Shown here one piece after another: positions 33,228 to 45,272 of a stretch of 64,000 nt of DNA. The stretch's first letter is position 1, and each line of letters opens with the position of its first letter. The DNA is from Tetrapyrgos nigripes (Eukaryota > Basidiomycota > Agaricomycetes > Agaricales > Campanellaceae). A program made the position numbers and the translations under genes. The DNA is taken from the NCBI GenBank assembly GCA_013368315.1, contig JAACJM010000063.1, positions 62,001 through 126,000 on the forward strand, in the 5' to 3' direction. The notes under the pieces are model-generated. The model made no database searches. It was not told the origin of the DNA and worked only from the letters and a program-made list of their open reading frames with translations.

Positions 33228-33805
33228 TAGGGCTTGGTACTGTAACCGTACACGTACTGTGTCGGGGTAGAGATTACATTTGGATGAATCATGATACGGT
33301 ATACCGACGGTCTGACCTGTATCAAGCCGTACCGAACACGGTTAGTACGGCCGTGCAACGACTGAGATGTCGACTACAAAGCGTCCAATGCTTTCGAAAA
33401 CTCTAGCTATATTCCGAGGCTTGCAAGACACATTACGGACCATCCTTTCAGAACTTCCCCATTCCGCCGATCCCTCTCTTCATCGTGGCTTAATGGATGC
33501 ACACTCAAAACTTTCTGACTATTACTTCAAGTTTGATCAATTGCCGTATTATACTTGGGCTGCCTGTGAGTGAAATCATTTGTTCTCCTTGAACCTACTA
33601 TCTGACAATGTATACAGTGCTTGATCCCCGAATTTCTTATGAGGCTTTAGCAAAGGATTATGAGAGAGATCCAGATCTACTTGCAGATATCAATGCAGCA
33701 AAGACAAATTTTGAACAACATTTCCACAATCATTATGCCAATTCTGTTCCTGCCGCTGCTCCACTCACTACAACTAATGTATCTTCTACTTCAGCCGGGT
33801 GTTGA
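33228..33805 (+). pseudogene. hAT transposase remnant with left terminus
   Basis: The left end TAGGGCTTGGTACTGTAACC plus CCGTACC-type words places it with the element at 13048. From 33367 a frame starts MSTTKRPMLSKTLAIFRGLQ and continues KLSDYYFKFDQLPYYTWA. After a 56-nt intron it resumes LLDPRISYEALAKDYERDPD. This LSDYYfKfD...W...lLDPRi.YE arrangement is the hAT transposase segment before the dimerisation region. The element stops abruptly near 33805, with no right end or C-terminal dimerisation domain visible. Confidence 0.7.
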
Positions 33806-34276
33806 GTTCTGGAGGCAGGCATGCAGCTCTGGCGAAGTATAGATAGCCATGGATAGGGAAATAGAGCCTAGGTAACAAGAAAGGAGGAGCAGAAAAGAAG
33901 GGGAGGTGCAAGCGACAACTGGCAAAAATTCGCTCACATGAATGCGTCCCCCAAATGCGGTAGTTTCCCACTTCGCCTTGACGGTTGGATATTTACCAAG
34001 TCCCTCGTTTCAACTCGCGTTGAAGGTATACACAAGGTGCAGAGACATTTAGACGCGGACTACGGAGAGCACGTACGCGATTAATAATTATCTATTTCAA
34101 AGTCTAGTCTTTAAAAAACGAGAGTAAATCTGCAACTACAATACTTAATGAGGACTAAATGCAGGAAGAAACTCGAACTGTGGAGAGCTGCTAGAGCAAC
34201 GCCAAGAACCCAGATACACGCAAGTACAAGTGTATGGATAAAAGGAATAGTACTAAAATTGGGGAATCTATACTGC
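33806..34276. other. Intergenic stretch, no supported gene
   Basis: About 470 bp with no gene, TIR or repeat that I can support. Confidence 0.35.
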
Positions 34277-35647
34277 TTATTCACTCATGACCTCAGCCTG
34301 TCTCTCAACCTGACTCTCTGTTTGAGATGCTGCCGTCTGCACCGGGGCAAATCTGATGGACTGAGAAAGAGACATGTCATTTCGAGACCTGATTTCCTCT
34401 CTAGACCTTTCCAGGACTACCATGAGAATGATGAGAATAGGATAAAGTGTCTTCAAACATTGTCAGTCAAATATAGAGGCTCCAAGGGGTATGTAAATAC
34501 ACCTACAGCTAAACCTGGCAGGGTAGCAGAAGTGGTTTGAAATGCTATAGATGATGTCTCATTGGACAAGTTAATGACAATGTATACAATCTATAATGTT
34601 GCCAGTTAATATTCATTTTAGAATAAATGAAGCAGAGCTCTTTCTACTGACCCAAACTCCACAATAGAACATTCCAGATTCAAACAGCAGTATCAGAATC
34701 TTTTGAGCTCTGGAAACCTGATTGCCACAGTCCTTCAAAGTCTTTTTGATATCTTAACCATGAAGCCTTTGAAGAATTAATCATAAGTAAGTGGTCAGAC
34801 GAAACTATCAAATGCGCACCGAGCTTTATATCCAATGAGGCCTGTGGCAGCTATATTTGGGATGAGGAGGGGGAGAGCCATAATCAAGACATTGTTTTTT
34901 GCTCCAAGATCACTCAAGTCATGAAGCAATCTAACAGCACCTAATCCTCCATCTGCCAATGCACCACCTAATGCTCAGTAGATAAGAATGAAGCCTTTAA
35001 TTATGCAGATTCGTCTACTCACCTAATGATCCCATAAAACAAATAACAAGAACACCCCTGGCTACTAGGTTTCGTGGAAACATAACCCATGCTCTCCAGA
35101 CTACAATTCCATCACCAATAACATACTATCACGATATGAGCAAGTATCAATATCGGGTTGAAAATTAATCTCAAGATAATCAATTACTTACATTCAATCT
35201 GGACACCATGCCTGAGGCTATATTTATGTCTGTTGCCTGTTGGATAATATTTGCAACATTGACAACATTGTAACCATTCAGTGGAATCTCGAGCAGGATA
35301 AACAGCACATCCAGAGTAGCAATTGTAGTTGCAAGAATTAGCATGACGACCACAAGGGCAAGCAGCATAAGCTGTGGTCCTGAGCGATATGTTTGCTGTG
35401 ATCTGAGAGCAACAGAGCAGTGGATTGATGTGTAATGTGTTACATAAATATATCCATCGAGTCAGACTCAGAAAGAAAACAACATGAAAGGTCAGGCTTA
35501 CAGAATAGCAAAAAATATTGTGAGGGCAAGCGTAGCATTGAAACCATGAATCAGCCAGTCAATAGCTGTTCGAAATATCCAGCTTTTGAGGACAACAAGA
35601 TCAGAGCTGGAGAGTGGCAAGGAGGATGGTTGCTGTGCCTGAAGCAT
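34277..35647 (-). CDS. Multi-pass membrane protein of a basidiomycete family
   Basis: Start ATG at 35647 (MLQAQQPSSLP). Successive short exons encode membrane helices: AIDWLIHGFNATLALTIFFA; then LMLLALVVVMLILATTIATL; then YVIGDGIVVWRAWVMFPRNL with the characteristic WRAW; then LLIPNIAATGLIGYKAR; then ILILLFESGMFYCGVW; and a final exon TLYPILIILMVVLERSREEI with a hydrophilic tail ending at TAA 34279-34277. I recognise this seven-ish-TM arrangement from many agaricomycete genomes, but I know no assigned function. All introns are short. The join before KILILLFES near 34745 needs a frame different from the simplest splice, so one exon boundary is uncertain or slightly broken. The product should sit in a cell membrane. 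Confidence 0.6.
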
Positions 35648-35699
35648 TGTAGAGATTTGGAACGAGAAGAGTACTGATACAAGCACTTATATTGTCCCC

Positions 35700-37600
35700 A
35701 GTGTGCTAACTTTGTCTCCATCTTCTATGTACGGCGATCAGATAGTGATAGCACTGATTTCCAGCTTTAAATAGTTATCCCAAGTGACCTCGGTTCATCA
35801 TTCAACTCGAGGCTTTACCCAAATAAACCTTTATTCAATCTAGAGCAGACACTTTTGATTGTAATTGTGTGGAAGAACACCAGGACCACGGACGCCCAAA
35901 CTCTGACATAATAGATCAATGGTCATGATGTGTGCCCTCACGGTTACGAATGGTTAAGCCATATTAATCAATCTATCTATCTTTCAAACCTTCATTGTAT
36001 AAAAGGAACAAGATCAAACCACGCTACTTAAAAATTCTTGTTCCATCTTTAACTACTCCTCTCAAAGTAGATCCTAGGTCAGAGAGCCTGGCTATCATTT
36101 CAAATCTCTCTCTGAAAATTTCAAAATAATACAGCCTGACTCGGCCAACGGTATGGAGCAGTGAATCGCTTTCCATCGCCCGCACACTGGTTCAGACTTT
36201 CTTGAATAAGACCTTGGAATAGCACATCATAAATCAGAATGATGATCCTGATCCTTGAGACACAGTTGAGCTGTTATCTGCGAGGTTGAGCGTGTAAGTA
36301 CTACTAATAGACAGGTACAATAGCGACTCCTTGTGGTGAGCCCAGGCTTGTGCCAGACAAGTGGCTATTAGTGATGTTGACTTCCGAGTTTTCCCACTAT
36401 TAGTGTATGTGGTCTACGTATACATCTATTCGGGTAGGAATTTGAAAGGGAGACTAAGACGAATATTTGCAGCAGATTCAAAACTTTGAACGACCCGTCC
36501 GTCTTGAAAGATGTGATGCAATGCGAGACTGTCGGAGGCTTGCCGACGATATTGACTTGCAGCTTGCTGGGTCACAAGGAACTGTCGCCTTCTCGCTTCT
36601 AAAATCGTCATGGCGAGTACTGAGTGCTTTATGATTACTCTCAATTTCTCATTCTACTAACGACTCAAAACGCCTGATACTACATACCAACTACATACTC
36701 AACCCGTCTTTTCATCTCTCGGTCGGTCCAGCTCTGCTCAGTAAGAGCCCAGCATATTTATTTGTGAATTTTGGCATTCCAGTCACGAATTGGTCACGAA
36801 GAAAAATGATTCAGATCGTTTTACTCAAGAGCCTTTGGGTGTACTTAAATATTTGAAATTACTGTGGCAAAACGCGTATGGTCGTCGGTCAACTGGGGCT
36901 TTCAACCGTTCCGTATACTGGGAAGCCCTCTTTGCGCTTGGGCTTAGAGTTTGGGCCTCAATTTGATGAGGCACAGGCAGGCCCAGGCCCGGGACCTCAA
37001 GCCAAGTCCGAGCCCGCACATCACTAGTTATAAATCGTACCAATCAAGCGTCCAGGTCCCTCTGAGTATCTGTGTACCTATCTAAAGCGTGCACAACCTA
37101 TATGCTTGATGAGACTTCACCGTACTTAGTGTGATGATCATACATTGACCATGTAGATATTCTCGGTAGTGACAGATCTATTTTCACGCCAATTTCGCTC
37201 AGGCTGACGATTGAAGCTTGACAGCATTAATGAAAAAAATTCTGCTTCAGCACCAAAGTTGTCCAACTAAAAGGATGGGAACTGGTTTCAATTCTAGGTC
37301 GCAGTTCACTATTAGGTTATAAATAGTAGCGATGAAGCTTCTAGGTTCCTATCTATCAAAAACACTGCGCATCCTATCCCCTGTCTCGTACATTGACCCT
37401 GAAAATCAGAGGAGTTGTATACACATAGACAGCTGGTCAGGAACCATACGACAGTGATATATGATCTGTAAACATACGTGGCTATACATACTGCATAATG
37501 GCCCGCTGAAATCGAACTCGCGTCGAGCAGCAGAGTTTCCAAGTCAAGTCAAATATATTACACCGCTCCGCAAAAGTTCCCTCAACTACTTAGTTTTGGC
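35700..37600. other. Largely non-coding stretch
   Basis: A short minus-strand frame at 36612-36426 (TILEARRRQFLVTQQAASQY) may be one exon of an unknown gene but is unsupported by neighbours. The region at 36890-37020 is rich in GGGCC/GGCCC words like those in several MITE-like stretches. Nothing else is supported. Confidence 0.3.
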
Positions 37601-37739
37601 GAGCATGACTACTGCGCCGTATTGTTCAAAATATGCCGTCGGAATTGAGAAAATAAGAAAAAAGAAAAGGAAGCAGCCAAAAATCGACTGTCGACGACCA
37701 AAATCCAACCCCCACCATTGGGAAGCTGAGGGCTGAAGG

Positions 37740-38100
37740 CTCTTGGGCTCTTCCCCGTCATTACCATTACTACCACCCACCCACAGCGTCACCATAAAAT
37801 CGACGTGGACGACAAAAGGCACTACCACCAAAAGCCGTCACCACTCGCCTCTACCTCAACGTCGATGTCGGACCATCCATCCATCCATCCATATCAACAC
37901 AAAACAAAGCCGAAACCCCAAACCACAATCACCACACACAAGCGCCATCGCAAAAAGAAAAAGAAAAAAGTCAACCACCACCACCGCCAACACCACCACC
38001 ACCAACGCCAACACCAACGTGCTCAAAGCTACCCAACTCAACTACTCAACTACCCAACCACCCGACTCCCCAACGTCAAAGCTGACTGACTGAATGACGC
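37740..38100. repeat. Low-complexity microsatellite-rich stretch
   Basis: Contains a CCAT tetranucleotide run near 37876-37892 and CAC/CCA-rich trinucleotide runs near 37975-38020. Frames over it are low-complexity His/Thr/Pro strings. Confidence 0.6.
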
Positions 38101-38571
38101 TTACCCCTGTGCTAGAGCCAGAGCCAGAGCTAACGGGAGGAAGAAAAGTGAAACAAGTGAAGGCCAAACCCAACCCAACCCAACGCCAAAACAAAAAACA
38201 AAGAACGAAGGACAAAAAGGAGCACCACCAGATACCATCACTACGCCGTTACAATACCTTACCCCATTCTCCACCTTGTCAACTCCAAAAGGTTATACAA
38301 TCCAGAATCCATAATGCGACACTGCGAGACAAACCAACACAACAGTGACAAGACAGAGATGGTGAAGGGAAACAAATGGTGAAAAGAGAGAGAAGACGAA
38401 GCGGAGAATGAGGAAAAAAAGGCGCGAGACCGCGGAAATGCTAGAGTAAAAGTTAAAAGGAAAAAGGAAAAAATAGGCGAAATGGAACGAGGGAAATTAA
38501 CGGAAAGAGAGAGACAGAGAAACAGAGAGGAGAGAGAGAGAGTCAAACAGAGAGTAGAATCGGACTCACCT

Positions 38572-39440
38572 GCTCCACTGGTACATCTCTTCCCCTCTTC
38601 CCCCCACAGGAGACTACCCATACACCCCATACGTCCCATGAGACCCTGCCTCGCTTCCATAGCCTCCTACCCCACTCCCCGGTCCACCTCAATCACTTTC
38701 GCATCCACAACCCTTTTCATAACCCCCTCCACCTCCACCTGCCCCATACCTTCCTCCGCCTCCCCCATAACCATGCGGATCTCCATCATCCCCATGTAAA
38801 TACTCCCCCGGAATCCCCACAGTCCCCGTAGCCCTCGCCTCCCTCACCGCCTCTGCAATCTCGCTACCCCAAGCTTTAGCTCTGTTTCCGAATGGTGTGG
38901 TGATGATTAAGATGAGAGCGACGAGTGAGACGAGTCCTACAGCTGTGTCATGGAGGAAGCTGGATTTTGATGTGTTTTGTTAGTATTAGATTAAAAGACG
39001 AAAGTAAGGAAACGAGCCTAGAGAGCGGGGAGGATGCTGCATGCCAATCAAGTGTCCAACGTCGCCCAACGTTGCCCGCCCACCCAACGCAAACGCAAAG
39101 TCGTTTCAGTTTGGCTTCTGTGTCTGGGGGTATGGGCTTGGCAGAGGGGTAAAAGGGCGATGGGGAAAAGAAGGGAAAAAACAACGCCCACCTACTATTA
39201 TCACTCCCCTTCGTCTGACTCGGCCCAATCCCCAAGAAGACGACGAAGACGGGGACGAAGTACTGGTACTATTCGTACTACTGGTTGATGAGGTGGAGGA
39301 GGTACTCGAGGTACTAGAAGTGCTCGAAGTGGAAGAGGTAGTTGAGGATGAGCTGGAGGAGGACTCGAGGTTGCAGAGGAGTCCGTCGAGAAGGAATCGG
39401 TTGCTTGTGGATTTCTCAGTTGGTAGTGGACGAATTCCAT
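38572..39440 (-). CDS. Ser/Thr-rich protein with one membrane segment
   Basis: The upstream frame runs NDSVHGIRPLPTEKSTSNRF into a long Ser/Thr low-complexity region, then WGLGRVRRRGVIIV before a GT donor near 39190. A downstream exon near 38970-38650 gives FLHDTAVGLVSLVALILIIT followed by FGNRAKAWGSEIAEAVREAR and a Gly-rich tail. The likely layout is a Ser-rich segment, one TM helix and a helical/Gly-rich tail. I do not recognise the family and the start and stop are not fixed. It could also be two neighbouring genes. Confidence 0.3.
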
Positions 39441-40443
39441 GAACGGAATCATTACTAATCCCTAGTCTCGAAAACCAGACTGACGATACACATACTGTGT
39501 ATGTAGTCTGGTGGTAATCTCATAGACGCCGCGCCCATAAAAAATTATTAGCTAATCATGGTTTATTCTCACGAACCTTTCCCTGGCGTTTTCATCACTC
39601 CCACTTGCAACTCTGTAAATTTTATTCTACATACCATACCTACAAATACATTTCAGTGTGAGTACCAAAAATCGCGGCCAAAATCGAGGCAGAACTCGCG
39701 ATATGGAGTAAAGGTCAATCCCGCGAGTCCACAGCCACCTCCGCGTCAGCAATTTTCCATCCACTGATATGTGGGACTCACACTTGGGTTTTCGACAATC
39801 GCGAGGTTGACCTTTTTTGGAAAGCCAAACTGGGATCTCCTGTTGATTTTTACTTTGCTTTGTCACTTATGGTTCCATCAGAAAAGACGACTCGGATCCA
39901 ATTCCACGAAACTTGAGTCTGCCACCCACAAGGACCTACATCCTTTTTCCTTCCTCGATCCAAGGCTCGCCCACTCAGCAATAGACCAGCGAGAAGTTAT
40001 GGGGTAGTAAGTGCCCATATACCTCTTTCCGAATGTCACGAATTGAAACGGAGGTCTCTAAAGATATCCACCACCTAGAAAGGTTCATTGCGAGACAGAT
40101 GAGCACCTACGTATACCTGTTCTTGGTTTTCCACTTTCAGACTCGAGGAGTGGGTGCAGAAAGCTAGAGGAAGGCTTAAATGAAGCGAAGGTAGGCTCTT
40201 GAGCTCTCATTCCTTTCCATTGGGCTATTCGTGTTCTTGTAAGTGTTTTCTCTACTTCACTGTAATCCTTTCTTATATGCCTTTCATCAGATTGTCATAT
40301 AACCTTCAATTCAGGCTTCGATCAATCGAGCAAGCTTTACACATATCGTATATTAGTAGATTCAAAAGACCAGTAAGTTCGTTTCTGAACTGTATGCAGA
40401 TGAATATACTGATTCTACTAAAAATCAGGCTCCGAAATTTAAA

Positions 40444-40662
40444 ATGACTCCAGCAATGCTTCAAGCTTGTATCGTGGAGGAAAAGAAAGCGATGGAGAGA
40501 TTCCAAGCAGCTCAGGCGGACTTGATGCACTTCCGGAGTAGTTCAATGCGCAATGCACAAGGAGACGCTATGAGGGTTGCAAATATTGCGAGATTGCAGC
40601 AAGAGTATGCAGCAGCGAGACAGAGGACAGCAGCTGTCAAAGCGCAGATGGGAATTCGTTAA
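40444..40662 (+). CDS. Small helical protein, 72 aa
   Basis: An uninterrupted frame starts MTPAMLQACIVEEKKAMERF and ends AAVKAQMGIR. It is almost entirely a charged amphipathic helix with heptad-like spacing, fitting a short coiled coil. A possible 5'-leader intron lies upstream (a GTAAGT near 40239). The A at -3 gives a reasonable start context. Family unknown; it could be the last exon of a longer gene starting near 40200. Confidence 0.4.
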   Translation: MTPAMLQACIVEEKKAMERFQAAQADLMHFRSSSMRNAQGDAMRVANIARLQQEYAAARQRTAAVKAQMGIR

Positions 40663-40694
40663 CCGTGTCGTTGAGGACTCTTGGACTACTACTA

Positions 40695-41675
40695 TTAGAT
40701 GTACAAGCTAATTAATATACCGTTTACTATCCTCCTGGAGGCGATGATGAGAGAAATAGACGGGGATGAAAGAAATACGGATTCGGCGTTGACTACAATA
40801 TACGGTGTATAATGTAGGTCCAGAAATCCGTATGAGCTTAAGTACGAGTGACTCCGAGGACAAAGAAACATACCTGAGGCCGATGATAAAGGAGCGGGAG
40901 TCATAAGTCACCGTGAAATCGAAAGAAAGAAACAAAAGGTACCAATCAAAACCGCAATATACGCACATACTCCGATACATTGGACGTAGTAGGTGATTTT
41001 GTACGCTGGGGTTGCCTGGTTATGGTCTACTGTGTGCTCATCGGGTATAGTGGGTTGTGGCTGAAGCGATGAAGCGCTCAAACTAGCGCTCAGGCGTTGA
41101 AAGAGACACTTTGAGCAAACAAAGAAATCAGTTACAGCTTCCAAGGATGTAGATATCTTCTCATACATAGTATTATACCAAAGCAGTACTCCTACATGGA
41201 TCATGGAAGACCCTATGCCCAACGAAAATACGTTACTGTACAAAATACATACAATATTTTCTCGATTCCCGAAGCAAAAAACCAATATTGCTAGCCGATG
41301 ACTTTTTGATCAAGCTCGCACCTTAACCACTTCATCCGAATCAAATCGTTCCAGATCATGAGCCTCAACCTGATTGCCGCTGCGAGGTAGTTCCACATCG
41401 GTACCATTCGTCCGAGTCTGCCTACTGTCATGACGTGTATCCGTTGTTCCAGTCCCAGTCCCGGTAGAAGTGGAAAGCGAATCCGAAGATGCAAATCGTA
41501 GGGTTGAAAGGGTTCCTCCTTGTCTTTGTCTGTCGGACATACGTGGTGAGGAGTTGGATGAACTGTCGGATGTTTCCATAGCATGAGGATCGTTCTCATC
41601 GAGTGTGACACTGGTGACCTCGGCTATGACAGAACGGCGGGTGTAGATGAGAATTATTACGGTCATTTTGGACAT
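40695..41675 (-). CDS. Putative gene with Ser-rich region and membrane segment
   Basis: Two minus-strand frames in series: 41675-41310 has a Ser/Thr/Gly-rich hydrophilic stretch (ETSDSSSNSSPRMSDRQRQG), and 41285-40908 has a hydrophobic helix (YYVQCIGVCAYIAVLIGTFC). An intron between them is plausible but I could not fix its ends. Possibly the 3' half of a membrane protein gene whose 5' part is lost to the element at 41736. Confidence 0.25.
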
Positions 41676-41735
41676 GCCACCTGCCGTACAGGTGGAACGC
41701 CCTTACCTCTAGGTTTCTCACACAAGTATAATAGG

Positions 41736-41825
41736 GGGGGTCAAAGTTTGACGATCCGGGTTCCGTTCCGCAACTCGTTCCAGAGACTCGAAACGACGCG
41801 AATCGCCGTTCCAACTTTGACCCCC
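41736..41825. mobile_element. Small inverted-repeat element, 90 bp
   Basis: GGGGGTCAAAGTT at the left and its exact inverse AACTTTGACCCCC at the right bracket a GC-rich interior built from CGTTCC / GGAACG and GACG words. It resembles the GGGTCAAAGTTC piece at 22528. No target duplication is visible. Confidence 0.6.
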
Positions 41826-41942
41826 AATTCAGCGCAACGTTCTACTGCTCGTTCCAGACGACGATTCTACCTACATAGCTTACATATCTGCCCAAGTTAT
41901 TTTAGCGTATTTTAGGACATAAAATTTTATTTCTCACAGTTC

Positions 41943-42653
41943 TTGATGCCCAGCAAGTACGACAACTCACGGCAACGCCGTGCTGATCACCTAGTCAATA
42001 CTTTTCTCCAATTCCATGCTACACGCTTACGCCAAGTTCGTATACGACAACGAGTAGCCAGGAAGAGGCTGTACAAACATGCAACACCGGCATCAAACAC
42101 TAGTACTGTTTCCACCAGTTCAGATTCTGACACTACCACCACATCCAGTGCAAGTACCTCTCGGAATAGCCTCATCTCCCAGTCCTCATCTGAAGCCTCT
42201 TCTACATCAAGCTCCCCTGGGTCTGACAACAGAGGCTCTGAGTCTGACTCAGACTACGTTGGCTCAGATTTCTTTCAGCAAGTTTTGGAGGATGTAGAGC
42301 TGGATATCATAGTGCGGGAAGTCTCGTTGATGGCTTCTTCTGCAGCTTTGGAAGTGGAGCTGACTGTGGGTTTTGATGTAGAGGAGATGTCGGATTCAGA
42401 GAGTGGTATGATGGGCAGTGATGCAGATGATGAAGAATCAGAAGAGGAGGATATGGATCTAGATGACTGGGACATGGATATGGCCACAGGAAGTGCTCAG
42501 AGTGATAGGAATAGGACTAGGCGAGTACAGCTATGTGTCCAGCATAGTGAAAAACACGGGTTGCGCGGGTTGCCATGGGTTGCGGGTATGGGTCTCGCGG
42601 GTACGGGTACGGGTAGTGATCTCCGGACCCGTGGCCCCTTCAGGTGGCTCTAG
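41943..42653 (+). pseudogene. Interrupted ORF, acidic Ser-rich protein
   Basis: The frame starts MMPSKYDNSRQRRADHLVNT, with a basic helix (RLRQVRIRQRVARKRLYKHA), a Ser/Thr-rich linker and a very acidic block (DADDEESEEEDMDLDDWDMD). At 42545 the frame runs into a MITE. Skipping the MITE and one 8-bp duplication keeps the frame and adds QQELSAMYAHRYTIPRKIEA before a stop at about 42926. That tail recalls the region before the DDE domain in PIF/Harbinger-like fungal transposases, but I cannot confirm the family and the catalytic part is absent. Confidence 0.5.
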
Positions 42654-42858
42654 ACACCCCAATATTGCACGCAATTAAATGTAATAATGTTGAAGTAGCT
42701 TAACGGTTAACTGCGTACTGATTTGAGGACCCAATTTTGCGAGGTCTGGAGTTCAAGCTTCAAGCCCTGCTAGCAGCGTGACCCGTGGGTATTTTTGCGC
42801 ACGGGTACGGGTACGGGTCGTGCCAAAAGTACCCGCGGGATACCCGTGCAGTTCACTA
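42545..42858. mobile_element. hAT-type MITE, 314 bp, with tRNA-like interior
   Basis: Ends TAGTGAA and TTCACTA are inverted, followed inward by CACGGGT...CGCGGGT pairs. GTCCAGCA at 42537-42544 and 42859-42866 is a perfect 8-bp target duplication. The interior has a good RNA polymerase III box A (TAGCTTAACGG, 42696-42706) and a weaker box B (AGTTCAAGCTT, 42750-42760) at tRNA-like spacing. Confidence 0.88.
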
Positions 42859-43000
42859 GTCCAGCAAGAGTTATCTGCAATGTATGCACATCGTTACACC
42901 ATTCCCCGCAAAATCGAGGCGATGTAGCCCCGATATATAAATACTCCTGGTAACCCCTCACCCCCGATAGTACAATACGGGAGGGATATAGCCAGGGCAT

Positions 43001-43916
43001 ACCCAGGCTAGTTTTGGCCCTAATCAGGCAGCGGTATATGAATATGGGTCACATATGAGAGGTTGGGCAGGGGTTGGCCACGGCAGGGCATCGGCATTAG
43101 GTGGCATCGTTGGCATACGGTGGCATGGCGCTGTTTTCCGGGCTACATCAGGCTACATCCCATCCCTTGCTTAACTCCTTTGCATCAGTTGAGCAGATCT
43201 CGCTTACGGTAATCGAATAAATACAATGATTCAAGCATATGTAGTAGACTAAGGTAGACTATCGTACATAGAGCATGTATCCTCATGGAGCTACCCTGCT
43301 TACATCCGTAGGCACATATCTAATATGATTATCGCATGGGGACTTGACCATAGCTTTGATTCCATCGACCCGTATCTCAATATGGTACTTGCATTGAGGT
43401 CATCCCTAGGACATGTAGGGTTGCTCGTTACAGTTTTCCAGCAATTAGCATCATAAATTGCCGCTCTGTGCCCACACGTCTAAGCATGGGACTTATAAAA
43501 GACTTTCCGGAACAGTATCGGCTATACATGGAACTTACAATGATTCTGAAAACTCTCACAGGTATGTACGATGTCCCATTACAATACTAGTATCACTGTC
43601 TTGTTCATTTCGTTTTTGCGCTCACTTTTTATGCCAGGTTTTTGAGACTTGTCAAATTTGTGAAATTTTACCATCCAATATTTCAATACAGCCATCTTCA
43701 TCAGGACTTCTCAACACAAGTCAACGTCTCATTGAGTTCGTACTATGGGCCCATATATATATATCAGTTGGCAGTAATAACATTATATAAAAGTCCACAA
43801 CATGTACATAAAGTCTTCCATACAAAATAAACAACAAACAACTAAATAAACGACGAACAAAACCCACAACAGCAAGAATGACCAAGAATGACGAGCTTCA
43901 GGATGACCGCCCACGA
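43001..43916. other. Left subterminal region of the KDZ element
   Basis: No gene. Contains several GGCAT/GGGCA word repeats near 43080-43140 and AT-rich sequence up to the end of the cargo gene. Confidence 0.4.
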
Positions 43917-44870
43917 TCACCTCCCTTTGGGCTTGAAAGTGCCTCTCCCACCCGATTTCTTCCCTTTCTTGCCCCTCTTCTTACTCTCTTCTTCTTCCTT
44001 CTCCTTCAGCTCAGCCACCCGACGACGAGTCATCCTTTGACTTGACCCACTTTCCTCCATCTCAGCAGCCTTGCGTTTCGATCTCGGTGGGTTCTTGAAC
44101 TTGGCATGCTTGTAGACATGTTCGAGGGTTTCCTTGGCATCGATCATGAGGTCGGCCCATCCAGCAAGGGCAAAGGTCTTGTCCGCATTGCGCTTATTGA
44201 AGTTTTCCTCCTCCGGATCTCCAAGAATCATGGTGAGGCAGAGCATCAAACCCACCATGAACCTGAACACGCCATTCTTGCCCGACGTTGAGTCCAGCGG
44301 AGCAAAGTCCGTCTCACCCTTCTCGAACGTCGCAAAGTCTTCCCACCATGTCCGCAAGCCCTTCACCTCGTCCTCAATGCAACGTCTACCAGGCTCAACA
44401 ATAGCCCAATATGGGCGACCGGTGTTTTCCCACTCCCGAATCCCCGGCCATTCCATCTGTGACATGATGACTCCATTGTTCTCGTGGTACTGGTAGGCAT
44501 GCTCTATCTGGAGATAGATGTCAATCAGTTCCTCGAAATGAGTGATCCATTCATCATCCTCCTTAGGCACAGCATCCAGGTAACGGTCCCATTCCCTGAG
44601 GGCAAGACGTAAGCCAGGCCAGAACTCACTCTCTCTGGGATGGTGCCAGCAAATAGCCTCCCTGGAGATGGTATATGGCTCCTCCGTGACTACTGAGGTG
44701 TGAGAACCGGATTGGGTAGGGGAAGTGGAGTCGGAATGGGACGTGGCAGTGACGTTGGGGGAGGTAGTGACATCGGCGTTGGCAGTAGTAGTGGTAGTGA
44801 CATCAAAGTAGAATGGAAGTTCTATAGACGGCGGCCACGGACTTGTGTGTAGGAATGGTGAGTACCGAAG

Positions 44871-45248
44871 TATTAGATAGCGGGTACGTATTAGTACGAG
44901 CGTACCCAGGAGTTCACACAGAGATGGTGAAACGACTTGAATTACTACAGTACCTATTAGATAGCGGGTACGTATTAGTACGAGCGTACTGTAGTAAATA
45001 TGAATACAATCAGTTAAGTATTGATATGAAGATTGGAAGGCAGATACACACCCCAGGAGTTCACACAGAGATGGTGAAACGACTGGGGTGTCGGATACAA
45101 GAATTGTAGGTATATATGAGCCGGGTGTTGAACCCGGGTCAGGGTGCCTTGGAGTTATGAGGATCAAAGGAAAAGAAATTAGGAAAAGAGAGAGGCGGAT
45201 ACGCCACAATAGGAAATAGCCCCTAACTAGGGACTCTCGTTCTCGACA
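44871..45248 (-). repeat. 3' LTR of the copia element (element on minus strand)
   Basis: 378 bp, identical by eye to 49800-50177. Contains a duplicated segment near its 3' end (two copies of GTACGCTCGTACTAATACG on the element strand), which makes it longer than the 311-bp solo LTR. A perfect 5-bp-stem, 7-nt-loop hairpin (CCGGG TTCAACA CCCGG) lies at 45121-45137. It is flanked on the inside by the polypurine tract at 45249-45262. Confidence 0.93.
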
Positions 45249-45272
45249 CTCCCCCTGAGTCCCTAGACTCTT

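Noticed and set aside
42691..42770. Stand-alone tRNA gene
   Set aside because: Box A is good but box B is weak and no cloverleaf is evident; kept only as a tRNA-like module inside the MITE.
44843..45109. Plus-strand frame repeated at 49760-50038 and long minus-strand frames across both LTRs
   Set aside because: These are LTR sequence read as protein; identical copies on both LTRs explain the repetition.
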